Shown: positions 9,180-17,883 of the stretch, in pieces
How positions within the stretch are numbered: the stretch's first letter is position 1
Layout of the letters: every line of letters starts with the position of its first letter
Assembly: GCF_019084545.1 (NCBI RefSeq)
Contig: NZ_JAHREP010000003.1
Location: forward strand, 1-64,000
Length of the DNA stretch: 64,000 bases
DNA from: Marinobacterium ramblicola
GTDB taxonomy: Bacteria; Pseudomonadota; Gammaproteobacteria; Pseudomonadales; Balneatricaceae
Reading direction: 5' to 3'
Program-made: the position numbers and the translations under genes
The notes under the pieces: model-generated
Databases searched by the model: none
The model's input: only the letters and a program-made list of their open reading frames with translations
What the model was told of the DNA's origin: nothing

Positions 9180-9557
9180 GTGAGCGTATACAGGTCCAGA
9201 GAGCAGGGTGCGTCCATACTGGCGACGCTGATTGTCATTATGGTGGCGGGTGTGTTTTTTACCGTCGGATTCAAGCTTTATACGCCTTACATGGATCATT
9301 GGACGATAAAATCGATTGTTGAGAATGTGACGCTGGATCAGGATGAGATCAAAAAGCCGATTCCTGAGATCAAGCGTGACCTCGACCGTCGTTTCGGGAT
9401 CAACCAGGTGCGTCTGCCTGAGCGTGATTCCCTGAAAATCAAGCTCGAAGAGGGAGTGCTTCACTTCGATCTGGATTATGAGACGCGTGTGCCGATGTTT
9501 TATAACGTCGATGCCGTAGTGGTATTTAAAGAGCACTATGAAGTTACGAAGCCTTGA
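9180..9557 (+). CDS. DUF4845 family membrane protein
   Basis: 125 aa protein with one N-terminal membrane helix (about residues 11-32, [20 protein letters not shown]) and a small soluble domain. The family is regularly encoded between lepB and rnc in gammaproteobacteria; its function is unknown. GTG start at 9180 with aaggag upstream. Its stop overlaps the TTG start of rnc, which implies translational coupling. Confidence 0.85.
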   Translation: MSVYRSREQGASILATLIVIMVAGVFFTVGFKLYTPYMDHWTIKSIVENVTLDQDEIKKPIPEIKRDLDRRFGINQVRLPERDSLKIKLEEGVLHFDLDYETRVPMFYNVDAVVVFKEHYEVTKP

Positions 9558-10243
9558 TAAAACCTACAGATGAACTAGCTCGTCGGCTGGGGCACGATTT
9601 TTCCGATCCCAGCCTGTTCGAGCTCGCGTTGACCCATCGTAGCTGTGGTAAGCGCAACAATGAGCGTCTTGAATTCCTCGGCGACTCGATCCTGAACTTT
9701 GTTATTGCCGAAGCGCTGTACGCCAAGTTTCCAGCGGCTCGTGAAGGCCAGATGAGCCGGTTGCGTGCGCGTCTGGTAAAGGGGGAGACCCTGTCCGAGA
9801 TCGCGCGTGAATTGAACATCGGTGACTATCTGCGCCTGGGCTCCGGCGAGCTGAAAAGTGGAGGTTTCCGCCGAGACTCGATTTTGGCGGATGCGGTAGA
9901 AGCGATTATCGGCGCCATCTACCTGGATACCGACCTTGGCTGTGTTCGCGGATTTATACTGAACTGGTTCGAGTCCCGTTTGCAGGGGCTGGATCTGAAC
10001 GAGACGTTGAAGGACTCCAAAACACGTCTTCAGGAGTTTCTCCAGTCACGTCGTGAAGCGTTGCCGAACTACGAGCTGCTGTCGGTCGAAGGGGAAGCCC
10101 ATGCACAGACCTTCCGTATCCGCTGTGATGTGTCCCTGCTTGCGCAGCCAACCGAGGGCGTGGGTAGCAGCCGTCGACAGGCCGAGCAGGAGGCCGCTCA
10201 TGCGGCGTTGATAGCCCTGGAAAAAAGCGGAGGCAAGGTATGA
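9554..10243 (+). CDS. rnc: Ribonuclease III
   Basis: Double-strand-specific endoribonuclease that processes rRNA precursors and some mRNAs. 229 aa. The catalytic signature [13 protein letters not shown] is at about residues 36-48, the second acidic pair is in [13 protein letters not shown], and a C-terminal dsRNA-binding domain begins near LQEFLQSR. The TTG start at 9554 overlaps the previous stop codon; its own stop overlaps the ATG of era by four bases. Confidence 0.97.
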   Translation: MIKPTDELARRLGHDFSDPSLFELALTHRSCGKRNNERLEFLGDSILNFVIAEALYAKFPAAREGQMSRLRARLVKGETLSEIARELNIGDYLRLGSGELKSGGFRRDSILADAVEAIIGAIYLDTDLGCVRGFILNWFESRLQGLDLNETLKDSKTRLQEFLQSRREALPNYELLSVEGEAHAQTFRIRCDVSLLAQPTEGVGSSRRQAEQEAAHAALIALEKSGGKV

Positions 10244-11163
10244 GTGATCAGTTCGATACCGAGCAGGGTGGTGAACAGCGTTGCGGTTACGTCACCATCG
10301 TTGGGCGTCCTAATGTGGGCAAGTCCACATTGATGAACCGGATCCTTGGGCAGAAACTCAGCATCACCTCGAAAAAGCCGCAGACCACCCGGCATCAGAT
10401 CCTGGGCATCAAGACCGAGGGTGAGCTGCAGGTGATCTATGTCGATACGCCTGGGCTGCATATCGATGACAAGGGGCGGGCGCTTAACCGTTATATGAAC
10501 CAGGCCGCATCCGAGGCGTTGCGTCATGTCGATGTGATCGTGTTCATCGTCGACCGAACGGCCTGGACGGAAGAGGATGAGGCGGTTCTGGAAAAGCTCA
10601 AATTCGCCCGCTGCCCGGTGATTCTGGCGGTCAACAAGGTGGACCTGCTCAAAGACAAGGGCGTGCTTCTACCCCAGTTGGAGCAGCTTTCGGCCAAACT
10701 GAACTTTGCCGAGATCGTGCCAATCTCAGCGGAGAAGGGGCATAACGTCACTCACCTTGAAGAGGTGGTCGAGCGCTACATCCCGCAGAGCGTTCATCTC
10801 TATCCCGAGGATCAGATCACCGATCGCAGCTCGCGCTTCGTCGCCGCCGAGCTGGTGCGTGAGAAGCTGATGCGCAACCTGGGCGATGAGGTACCCTATG
10901 GTACCACCGTCGAGATCGAGGAGTTCCGCCACGAGGGTGGCCTGTTGACCATCAGCGCCTTGATTCTGGTCGAACGCGAGGGGCAGAAGCGCATTGTCAT
11001 CGGTAACAAGGGTGAGGTGCTCAAGGGGATAGGCCGAGATGCGCGCCAGGATATGGAGCGTATGTTCGATTGCAAGGTCATGCTCAACCTCTGGGTCAAG
11101 GTAAAGCGCGGCTGGGCGGACAATGAGCGTGCGCTGCATAGCCTGGGCTACCGACACGAGTGA
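10240..11163 (+). CDS. era: GTPase Era
   Basis: Essential GTPase that binds the 3' end of 16S rRNA during 30S assembly. 307 aa. G1 GRPNVGKST (residues 22-30), G3 DTPGL, G4 NKVD, and a C-terminal KH domain with [18 protein letters not shown]. The rnc-era-recO order is conserved. Confidence 0.98.
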   Translation: MSDQFDTEQGGEQRCGYVTIVGRPNVGKSTLMNRILGQKLSITSKKPQTTRHQILGIKTEGELQVIYVDTPGLHIDDKGRALNRYMNQAASEALRHVDVIVFIVDRTAWTEEDEAVLEKLKFARCPVILAVNKVDLLKDKGVLLPQLEQLSAKLNFAEIVPISAEKGHNVTHLEEVVERYIPQSVHLYPEDQITDRSSRFVAAELVREKLMRNLGDEVPYGTTVEIEEFRHEGGLLTISALILVEREGQKRIVIGNKGEVLKGIGRDARQDMERMFDCKVMLNLWVKVKRGWADNERALHSLGYRHE

Positions 11164-11172
11164 GTTTGCTCC

Positions 11173-11856
11173 ATGAGTCAACGGGTCGATTCATCGGCGG
11201 GCTACGTGCTGCACAGTCGGCCCTATCTCGAAAGCAGTCTGCTGGTTGATCTTTTGACCCTGGAGCATGGGCGTATCAGCGCGGTGGCACGTGGTGCGCG
11301 CCGTCCAAAATCCCGCCTGCGCTCATCATTGCAGCCGTTCCAGGCGTTGCAGCTGGGCTGGCACGGGCGTCATGAGCTGAAGAATCTGGGCGCTGTCGAG
11401 GGTGTCGAGGTGCAGCCACCGCTGACCGGCAAGGCGCTGCTCTGTGGCCTGTATGTCAACGAACTGCTGCAGCGCCTGTTGCAGCCTGAAGAGCCCTGTC
11501 CGCGGATTTTCCTATACTACCGATACGTGCTCAACGAGCTGCAGCTGGGCCGGGATATCGAGGGCGCACTACGTACCTTTGAGCGCCAGTTACTCGATGA
11601 GCTTGGTTTTGGACTGGGTTTGTCCGGACTGGATGCCCGTATGAGCTATAGCTTCCTGCCGCAACGTGGTTTGGTGTCCGCAGTTGAGGGCATGTACCAG
11701 TATTCAGGTCGTCATCTTCTGGCTATCGCCGACGATAATTATGAAGACGTGGAGGTTCGGCGCAGCGCCAAGCGCTTGATGCGTGAAGCGCTGGCGGAAC
11801 TGCTTGGAGAACGTCCATTAAACAGCCGTCTGTTATTCACAAGAATAAAGGAGTAA
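11173..11856 (+). CDS. recO: DNA repair protein RecO
   Basis: 227 aa RecO, which with RecR loads RecA on SSB-coated DNA (RecF pathway). The N-terminal OB-fold contains GYVLHSRPYLESSLLVDLLT, and AVARGARRPKSRLRSSLQPF is the characteristic basic segment. It follows era and precedes pdxJ, the standard order. I see no zinc-finger cysteine set, as in E. coli RecO. Confidence 0.95.
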   Translation: MSQRVDSSAGYVLHSRPYLESSLLVDLLTLEHGRISAVARGARRPKSRLRSSLQPFQALQLGWHGRHELKNLGAVEGVEVQPPLTGKALLCGLYVNELLQRLLQPEEPCPRIFLYYRYVLNELQLGRDIEGALRTFERQLLDELGFGLGLSGLDARMSYSFLPQRGLVSAVEGMYQYSGRHLLAIADDNYEDVEVRRSAKRLMREALAELLGERPLNSRLLFTRIKE

Positions 11857-11859
11857 CCC

Positions 11860-12633
11860 GTGGTAGATCCCAATCGCCTTCTGCTCGGCGTCAATATCGA
11901 CCATATCGCCACCCTGCGTCAGGCGCGCGGTACCCGCTATCCCGATCCGGTACACGGCGCGCTGCTGGCAGAGGAGGCGGGTGCGGATGGCATTACGGTT
12001 CATCTGCGCGAGGATCGCCGACATATCCAGGAGCGGGATGTGCGTGTACTGGCCCAGGTCTTGAACACCCGCATGAATCTGGAGATGGCCATTACAGAGG
12101 AGATGCTCGCATTGGCCGAGGAGATCCGGCCGGCGCATGTCTGCCTGGTACCGGAGAAGCGTGAGGAACTGACGACAGAGGGCGGTCTTGATGTCAGCGG
12201 GCATTTTGACGAAGTCGCCGCCGCTTGTCGCCGACTGAGCGCTGCCGGCTGCGAAGTTTCTCTGTTCATCGATCCGGAACCGAGTCAGATCGAGGCCGCG
12301 GCGCGCTGCCTGGCGCCGGTCATCGAGCTGCACACCGGTGCCTATGCGGATGCCGAAACACCTGATCGCCAGCATGCGGAACTTGAGCGCCTCAAACTGG
12401 CCGCACGCCGAGCGCGGGAGCTTGGGTTGATCGTGAATGCCGGGCACGGTTTGCACTACCACAATGTGGAGGCGGTCGCGGAGATTCCCGAGTTGCATGA
12501 GCTCAATATCGGTCATGGCCTGATCGCGCATGCCCTCTTCGTCGGTATCAAACAAGCCGTTGTAGAGATGCGCGATCTGATGGACCGTGCCCAGCAGCGG
12601 GTGCAGGCGCAACGGGATGCCGTGCGGCGATGA
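11860..12633 (+). CDS. pdxJ: Pyridoxine 5'-phosphate synthase
   Basis: TIM-barrel enzyme that condenses 1-deoxyxylulose 5-phosphate with 3-amino-2-oxopropyl phosphate to pyridoxine 5'-phosphate. 257 aa. Family motifs: [18 protein letters not shown] at the start, [15 protein letters not shown], and [17 protein letters not shown] start 3 bases after the recO stop; the stop overlaps the acpS start by four bases. Confidence 0.98.
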   Translation: MVDPNRLLLGVNIDHIATLRQARGTRYPDPVHGALLAEEAGADGITVHLREDRRHIQERDVRVLAQVLNTRMNLEMAITEEMLALAEEIRPAHVCLVPEKREELTTEGGLDVSGHFDEVAAACRRLSAAGCEVSLFIDPEPSQIEAAARCLAPVIELHTGAYADAETPDRQHAELERLKLAARRARELGLIVNAGHGLHYHNVEAVAEIPELHELNIGHGLIAHALFVGIKQAVVEMRDLMDRAQQRVQAQRDAVRR

Positions 12634-13010
12634 TCGCAGGACTGGGCACCGATATTGTCGAGATCGCGCGTATCGAGGCGGCGCTGGAGCGTACGCCTCG
12701 GTTGGCGCAACGCATACTGACCGCGGCTGAGCTGGTCCATTTCGAGCAGTCCAATGTGCCAGCCCGCTTTCTGGCCAAACGCTTTGCGGCGAAAGAAGCA
12801 GCAGTGAAGGCCCTGGGTACAGGGATCGGCCAGGGTGTCGGTTGGCATCAGATCAGTATCTACCATGCCGACAGCGGCAAACCCCTGCTGGAACTCAATG
12901 GCCAAGCTGCCGAGATCGCCAAAACCCTCAATATTGCCGCTTGGCACCTCTCCTATAGCGATGAGCAACATTACGTGGTTGCCACAGTTATCGCGGAACG
13001 CTGTTCCTGA
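12630..13010 (+). CDS. acpS: Holo-[acyl-carrier-protein] synthase
   Basis: 126 aa phosphopantetheinyl transferase that converts apo-ACP to holo-ACP. The Mg-binding residues are in [13 protein letters not shown] near the N-terminus and the second signature is [19 protein letters not shown]. It is last in the rnc-era-recO-pdxJ-acpS run and overlaps pdxJ by four bases. Confidence 0.97.
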   Translation: MIAGLGTDIVEIARIEAALERTPRLAQRILTAAELVHFEQSNVPARFLAKRFAAKEAAVKALGTGIGQGVGWHQISIYHADSGKPLLELNGQAAEIAKTLNIAAWHLSYSDEQHYVVATVIAERCS

Positions 13011-13101
13011 CTGGCAAGCAGATTGCTGGCACCACTCTGGCTGGCGATCGGTTGTAGTTGTCGCGACAATCAGCGGCGCTAACCGCACGGGTCATTGTTG
13101 G

Positions 13102-13130
13102 TTGTGACGCTTGGGGGCGACTGCTATGAT
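13102..13130 (+). promoter_or_regulatory. Candidate sigma-70 promoter for cysM
   Basis: TTGTGA (13102-13107) and TATGAT (13125-13130) are separated by 17 bases and point toward cysM, which begins 79 bases downstream. An AT-only inverted repeat (13149-13170) lies between the predicted start site and the gene. Prediction by eye. Confidence 0.5.
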
Positions 13131-13148
13131 CGACATCCTATAATCTGG

Positions 13149-13170
13149 ATATAAAATATTGGTTTTATAT
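13149..13170. promoter_or_regulatory. AT-rich inverted repeat in the cysM leader
   Basis: ATATAAAA and TTTTATAT form a perfect 8-bp inverted repeat around six bases. It lies just downstream of the predicted cysM promoter, so it could be an operator or an mRNA hairpin. The binding factor, if any, is unknown. Confidence 0.35.
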
Positions 13171-13208
13171 TCCGTATTGTTATTTAAACCTCTTTCCGAG
13201 TCATAACG

Positions 13209-14105
13209 ATGTCTGTGCATTATCCGACCATTGCCGACTGTGTCGGCCACACCCCCTTGGTACGTTTGCAGCGTATCCAGGCTGCCAATGACAATATTGT
13301 CCTCTGCAAACTGGAGGGGAATAATCCGGCGGGTTCGGTCAAGGATCGTCCTGCACTGAGCATGATCACCCTGGCCGAGGAGCGTGGTGAGATAAAGCCG
13401 GGGGATACCCTGATCGAGGCGACCTCAGGCAACACCGGAATCGCGCTGGCGATGGCGGCGGCGATCAAGGGCTACCGCATGCGGTTGATCATGCCCGACA
13501 ACATGAGCGACGAGCGCAAGGCGGCGATGACAGCCTATGGCGCGGAGTTGATCACGGTAACCCAGGCCGAAGGGATGGAACGCGCGCGGGATCTGGCATT
13601 GGAGATGCAGGCAGCAGGCAAGGGGAGGGTATTGGACCAGTTCTCCAATCCCGACAACCCGGAGGCGCACTACCGCACGACAGGGCCGGAGCTCTGGCAG
13701 CAGACCCAGGGCACGTTGACCCATTTCGTCAGCTCCATGGGTACCACCGGCACCATCATGGGCACCTCCCGTTACTTGAAAGAGATGAATCCGAGCATTG
13801 AGATTGTCGGTCTGCAGCCGCAGGAGGGTTCCCAGATCCCGGGAATCCGGCGCTGGCCGGAGGCCTATCTGCCCAGCATATACGATGCGGCGCGGGTCGA
13901 CCGAGTGATCGACATCACCCAGCAGGATGCTGAAAGCCGTATGCGCGAACTGGCGCGGCGCGAAGGTATCTTCTGTGGCGTCAGCTCCGGCGGCGCGGTG
14001 GCCGGCGCGCTGCGTCTTGCCGAAGAGGTGAGCGGTGCCACCATCGTGTGCATTATCTGTGACCGTGGCGACCGCTACCTGTCTACCGGTGTTTTCAACG
14101 GTTGA
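13209..14105 (+). CDS. cysM: Cysteine synthase B (O-acetylserine sulfhydrylase)
   Basis: PLP enzyme that makes cysteine from O-acetylserine and sulfide; the CysM isoform can also use thiosulfate. 298 aa. PLP lysine K45 lies in NNPAGSVKDRPA, the substrate loop is EATSGNTGIALA, and the phosphate-binding loop is SSMGTTGTIMGTSRYLKE. The end CDRGDRYLSTGVF is typical of CysM. A candidate promoter lies upstream, and it precedes relA as in Pseudomonas, although the rlmD gene often found between them is absent. Confidence 0.95.
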   Translation: MSVHYPTIADCVGHTPLVRLQRIQAANDNIVLCKLEGNNPAGSVKDRPALSMITLAEERGEIKPGDTLIEATSGNTGIALAMAAAIKGYRMRLIMPDNMSDERKAAMTAYGAELITVTQAEGMERARDLALEMQAAGKGRVLDQFSNPDNPEAHYRTTGPELWQQTQGTLTHFVSSMGTTGTIMGTSRYLKEMNPSIEIVGLQPQEGSQIPGIRRWPEAYLPSIYDAARVDRVIDITQQDAESRMRELARREGIFCGVSSGGAVAGALRLAEEVSGATIVCIICDRGDRYLSTGVFNG

Positions 14106-14343
14106 GCCTCTGTGGCAGCGTGTCGACAAACGCTCTAAGCTGATAAAGCAGGTTGAACTTACTCGCTTGGCAGAGTCATAGAGATTAGAATAAGCCGCCG
14201 GCAGCCAGGGAGGTGAAAGGTGGAGCAGATCCTGTGGCGCTCTGGTTGCTGCTTCGTGGCGGTGCGAGAGCGCGGTTTGAATATGGGTCTGTTGTAGTAG
14301 ACATGGCGACGGCAGAAGCGCGAGACAGGAGTGGCATGACTCC

Positions 14344-16611
14344 ATGGTAAAAGTTCGAGAAGACCACCCGATTCGGGAAGATGGCAGTGTAGATCTGGAT
14401 CTCTGGCTGGAACGTCTGGAGGAGCAGGTCAAGCTGGTCGACCCTGCGCAGGTGCGTAAAGCGTGTGAAGTCGCGCGTCAGGCCCAGGCCGACGTGCCGC
14501 CCGAGGAGGATTCCTGGGGCTCCTCTACACTCGGCAGTTTCCTGACCGGCCTGGAGATGGCGCAGATCCTTGCCGAGTTGCAGCAGGATCAGGAAACGCT
14601 GGTCGCCGCAATTCTCTATCGCGCCGTGCGCGAGCGCAAACTCGCGCTGGAGCGCGTGCGCACGGAGTTCGGTACGACCATCGCCCAACTGATCGATGGC
14701 GTACTGCAGATGGCGGCCATCGGCTCACTGAAAAATCCCCGCAGCGAAGCCAGTGTGCTGGGTGCCGGCGCCACACAGGTGGATAACCTGCGCAAGATGC
14801 TGGTGGCGATGATCGATGATGTGCGCGTGGCACTGATCAAGATCGCCGAGCGCACCTGCGCCATCCGTGGCGTCAAGGATGCTGACCGCAAGAAACGCTA
14901 TCTGGTGGCGCGGGAGGTGTTCGATATCTACGCGCCTCTGGCGCACCGGCTCGGCATCGGCCATATCAAGTGGGAGCTCGAGGATCTCTCCTTCCGCTAC
15001 CTCAAACCGAACGACTACAAGCACATTGCGCGACTGCTCGACGAGCGTCGTCTCGACCGCCAGTTGTATATCAACGAGGCGGTCGAGATGTTGCGCTCGC
15101 GGCTGAAAGAGGCGGGTATCGATGGCGACGTGATGGGACGCGCCAAGCATATCTACAGCATCTGGCGCAAAATGCAGCGCAAGAATATCGAGTTCAGCCA
15201 GGTGTACGATGTGCGAGCGGTCCGTATCCTGGTGCCTGAAATTCGTGACTGCTACACCGTGCTGGGCATTGTGCATGGCTTGTGGCGCAACATCGCGCAC
15301 GAATTCGACGACTATATCGCCTCGCCCAAACCCAACGGTTACCGTTCGCTACACACGGCGGTGTTCGGACCCGAAGGCAAGGTGCTTGAGGTGCAGATCC
15401 GTACCTTCACCATGCATGAAGAGGCTGAACTGGGCGTGTGCGCCCATCACCTCTACAAGGGTACCGACACTCGCTCGCGTCGCGACGGCTACGAAGAGAA
15501 GATCTCCTGGTTGCGTCAGGTGCTGGAGTGGCATGACGAGCTGGGTGACAGCGAAACCTTCGGCGAGATGCTGCGTGGTGACGCGGTGCAGGATCGGGTC
15601 TACGTGTTTACCCCCGATGGCCATGTGGTGGACCTGCCCAGCGGTGCGACACCGGTGGATTTCGCCTATCGTGTGCACACCGAGATCGGCCATCGCTGCC
15701 GTGGCGCCCGCATCAACGGGCGCATCGTGCCGTTGAACCGGCAGTTGAAAACCGGCGATCAGGTCGAGGTGTTGACCGGCGAAGAGCGGCCACGGCGCGA
15801 CTGGCTCAATGCCAACCTGGGCTATGTCACCACCTCGCGAGCTAGAGCCAAGGTCGCGCACTGGTTCAAGCTGCAGGCCAAGGACCAGAACGCCGATGCC
15901 GGCCGCGACATGGTGTTGCGCGAGTTCCGCCGGCTGGCAATCGATGCTCATCAGGTCGATATGCCGACGATCGCCCGTAGTCTGCACTACAAGCAGGGCG
16001 AGGATATGTACGCGGCTGTGGGCGCAGGCGATCTGCGACTGTCCCAGATCATCAATGAAGCCCAGCGGCAGTTGGAAACCGACAAGCCGGAGGAGCAGCT
16101 GGATCTGGCGTTGCCCAGCGGGATCTCCGATGAACCGCGCAAGGGCGGCAGCGGTGTGCGAATACAGGGGGTCGGCAACCTGCTGACGACCGTCGCGTCC
16201 TGCTGCAAGCCGGTACCGGGGGATCCGATCATGGGCTATATCACCCAGGGCCGCGGGGTGTCGATTCATCGTGAGGATTGCAGCAATCTGCTGGCCCTGC
16301 GCGACCAGGAACCGGATCGTGTTATCGGTGTGGACTGGGGCGACGAAGAGAGCACGAAATACCCGGTCGACATCTCCATTGAAGCGTTCGATCGTTCCGG
16401 TTTGCTGCGTGACGTGATGATGGTGCTGGCCAATGAGCATATCAATGTATTGGCGGCCAACACCGCGACCGACCGCAAGAGCAATCTGGCGCGGCTGTCA
16501 TTGACCATCGAGATCGCCCGTCTCGATATGCTGGGACGGGTCATGGACAAGATCAACCAGATCCAGAACGTCATGGATGTGCACCGGGAGCGGCGGGGAA
16601 GTCGCTCGTGA
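14344..16611 (+). CDS. relA: GTP pyrophosphokinase RelA ((p)ppGpp synthetase I)
   Basis: Ribosome-associated stringent-response enzyme, 755 aa. The N-terminal hydrolase-like domain has lost the metal-binding HD motif (ILYRAVRERK where SpoT has HDxxED), so it should be synthetase only. The synthetase domain has FDDYIASPKPNGYRSLHTAV and EVQIRTFTMHEEAE. A TGS domain (VYVFTPDGHVVDLPSG) and C-terminal zinc-finger/ACT regions follow. The stop overlaps the mazG start, linking the two genes as in E. coli. Confidence 0.96.
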   Translation: MVKVREDHPIREDGSVDLDLWLERLEEQVKLVDPAQVRKACEVARQAQADVPPEEDSWGSSTLGSFLTGLEMAQILAELQQDQETLVAAILYRAVRERKLALERVRTEFGTTIAQLIDGVLQMAAIGSLKNPRSEASVLGAGATQVDNLRKMLVAMIDDVRVALIKIAERTCAIRGVKDADRKKRYLVAREVFDIYAPLAHRLGIGHIKWELEDLSFRYLKPNDYKHIARLLDERRLDRQLYINEAVEMLRSRLKEAGIDGDVMGRAKHIYSIWRKMQRKNIEFSQVYDVRAVRILVPEIRDCYTVLGIVHGLWRNIAHEFDDYIASPKPNGYRSLHTAVFGPEGKVLEVQIRTFTMHEEAELGVCAHHLYKGTDTRSRRDGYEEKISWLRQVLEWHDELGDSETFGEMLRGDAVQDRVYVFTPDGHVVDLPSGATPVDFAYRVHTEIGHRCRGARINGRIVPLNRQLKTGDQVEVLTGEERPRRDWLNANLGYVTTSRARAKVAHWFKLQAKDQNADAGRDMVLREFRRLAIDAHQVDMPTIARSLHYKQGEDMYAAVGAGDLRLSQIINEAQRQLETDKPEEQLDLALPSGISDEPRKGGSGVRIQGVGNLLTTVASCCKPVPGDPIMGYITQGRGVSIHREDCSNLLALRDQEPDRVIGVDWGDEESTKYPVDISIEAFDRSGLLRDVMMVLANEHINVLAANTATDRKSNLARLSLTIEIARLDMLGRVMDKINQIQNVMDVHRERRGSRS

Positions 16612-17414
16612 GTTACACCTTGGATGACCTGATCTACCTGATGCAGCGCTTGCGTGATCCTGAATCGGGCTGCCCCTGGGATCTAGAACAGACCTTCGCG
16701 TCGATCGTGCCGCATACGCTCGAGGAGGCCTATGAGGTGGCCGATACCATCGAGCGCGAGGATTGGCCCCATCTGCAGGATGAACTCGGCGACCTGCTGT
16801 TCCAGGTCATCTTCTACGCACGTCTGGCAGAGGAGGAGCAGCGCTTCGATTTCCATGCCATCGTTGACCAGCTGGTTACCAAGTTGTTGCGGCGTCATCC
16901 GCATGTGTTTCCGGATGGAACACTGCGCGGTGAACGGCGACAGGGTGAGATAGCAACCGAAGAGATTGGCGAGCGTTGGGAGTCGATCAAGCAGCAGGAG
17001 CGTGAGGCCAAAGCTCGCCCCGGCGTTCTCGATGAGATTCCGTTGAGCCTGCCGGGTTTGAGCCGTGCCGCCAAGCTGCAGAAACGCGCCTCCAAAGCAG
17101 GCTTCGACTGGGGCGAAGCGCTGCCGGTGCTGGATAAGATCGAAGAGGAGATCGCCGAGCTGCGTGAAGCGATTCTGTCGGGCAGACAGGAGGCAATAGC
17201 CTCGGAGATGGGCGATCTGCTGTTCGTGCAGGTCAACCTGGCCCGCCATCTTGATGTGGATCCCGAGCAGGCGATCCGTGCCACCAATGCCAAGTTCGAG
17301 CGTCGCTTCGGGTTTATCGAGCAGCAGGTCAATGCAGCAGGCGGAGATTGGTCAGCTTTCACTCTGGAACAGCTCGACCAATGGTGGGATGAGGCCAAGC
17401 GCAGGGGGCTCTAG
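16608..17414 (+). CDS. mazG: Nucleoside triphosphate pyrophosphohydrolase MazG
   Basis: 268 aa, two tandem MazG domains; hydrolyses NTPs and dNTPs to monophosphates and in E. coli lowers ppGpp during starvation. The N-terminal domain has GCPWDLEQTFASI and EEAYEVADTIE; the catalytic EExxE/ExxD pattern repeats in the C-terminal half (KIEEEIAELREAI, EMGDLLF). GTG start overlaps the relA stop by four bases, consistent with a role tied to (p)ppGpp. Confidence 0.96.
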   Translation: MSYTLDDLIYLMQRLRDPESGCPWDLEQTFASIVPHTLEEAYEVADTIEREDWPHLQDELGDLLFQVIFYARLAEEEQRFDFHAIVDQLVTKLLRRHPHVFPDGTLRGERRQGEIATEEIGERWESIKQQEREAKARPGVLDEIPLSLPGLSRAAKLQKRASKAGFDWGEALPVLDKIEEEIAELREAILSGRQEAIASEMGDLLFVQVNLARHLDVDPEQAIRATNAKFERRFGFIEQQVNAAGGDWSAFTLEQLDQWWDEAKRRGL

Positions 17415-17422
17415 GAGGCGCT

Positions 17423-17806
17423 ATGTCGGGACCGCAGATCTTTATTATCGGACTGGTGTTGATGCTGGTACTGGCTGTCTGGAACTGGCAGCGCAGCTCA
17501 GAGCAGAGATCCGCGCTGCAAGGGAGCGGTTTTAGCGTTACCGAACGGTTGGGCGGTAGCCCCGAGCTGCTGGTCGACATCCGGGGCAGAGCGCTGGCGG
17601 TGGTGCGGCCTGGCGGATATGAGCGTTTCAGCTTTGAGGAGTTTCGCAGTGCTGAGCTGGGCTACGACACCCTGCCCCAGGCAGATAGCCATTTCCGGAT
17701 CGAGCTGGTGCTGAGCAATAACCGGCAACAGCAGATCAAGTACGGCTCCGAATGGGAAGCCAAACGTGCGCTGGAAAGACTCCAGGCGATCATGACAGCG
17801 CCGTGA
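17423..17806 (+). CDS. Hypothetical protein with N-terminal membrane anchor
   Basis: 127 aa, not recognised. One N-terminal hydrophobic helix (about residues 5-20, QIFIIGLVLMLVLAVW) is followed by a roughly 100-residue soluble part with mixed charge and no cysteines. It begins 8 bases after mazG, so it is probably in the relA-mazG operon. No function is proposed. Confidence 0.7.
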   Translation: MSGPQIFIIGLVLMLVLAVWNWQRSSEQRSALQGSGFSVTERLGGSPELLVDIRGRALAVVRPGGYERFSFEEFRSAELGYDTLPQADSHFRIELVLSNNRQQQIKYGSEWEAKRALERLQAIMTAP

Positions 17807-17883
17807 CGGTACTTTAGCAGGGGTTGGCAGCGCGCTTCTTTGGGGTAGGATGGCAGGAAACCTGTTGATGAAGGGAGCCATCC

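Noticed and set aside
14106-14343. A tRNA or rlmD remnant between cysM and relA
   Set aside because: No cloverleaf or rlmD motifs could be seen in this 238-base gap.
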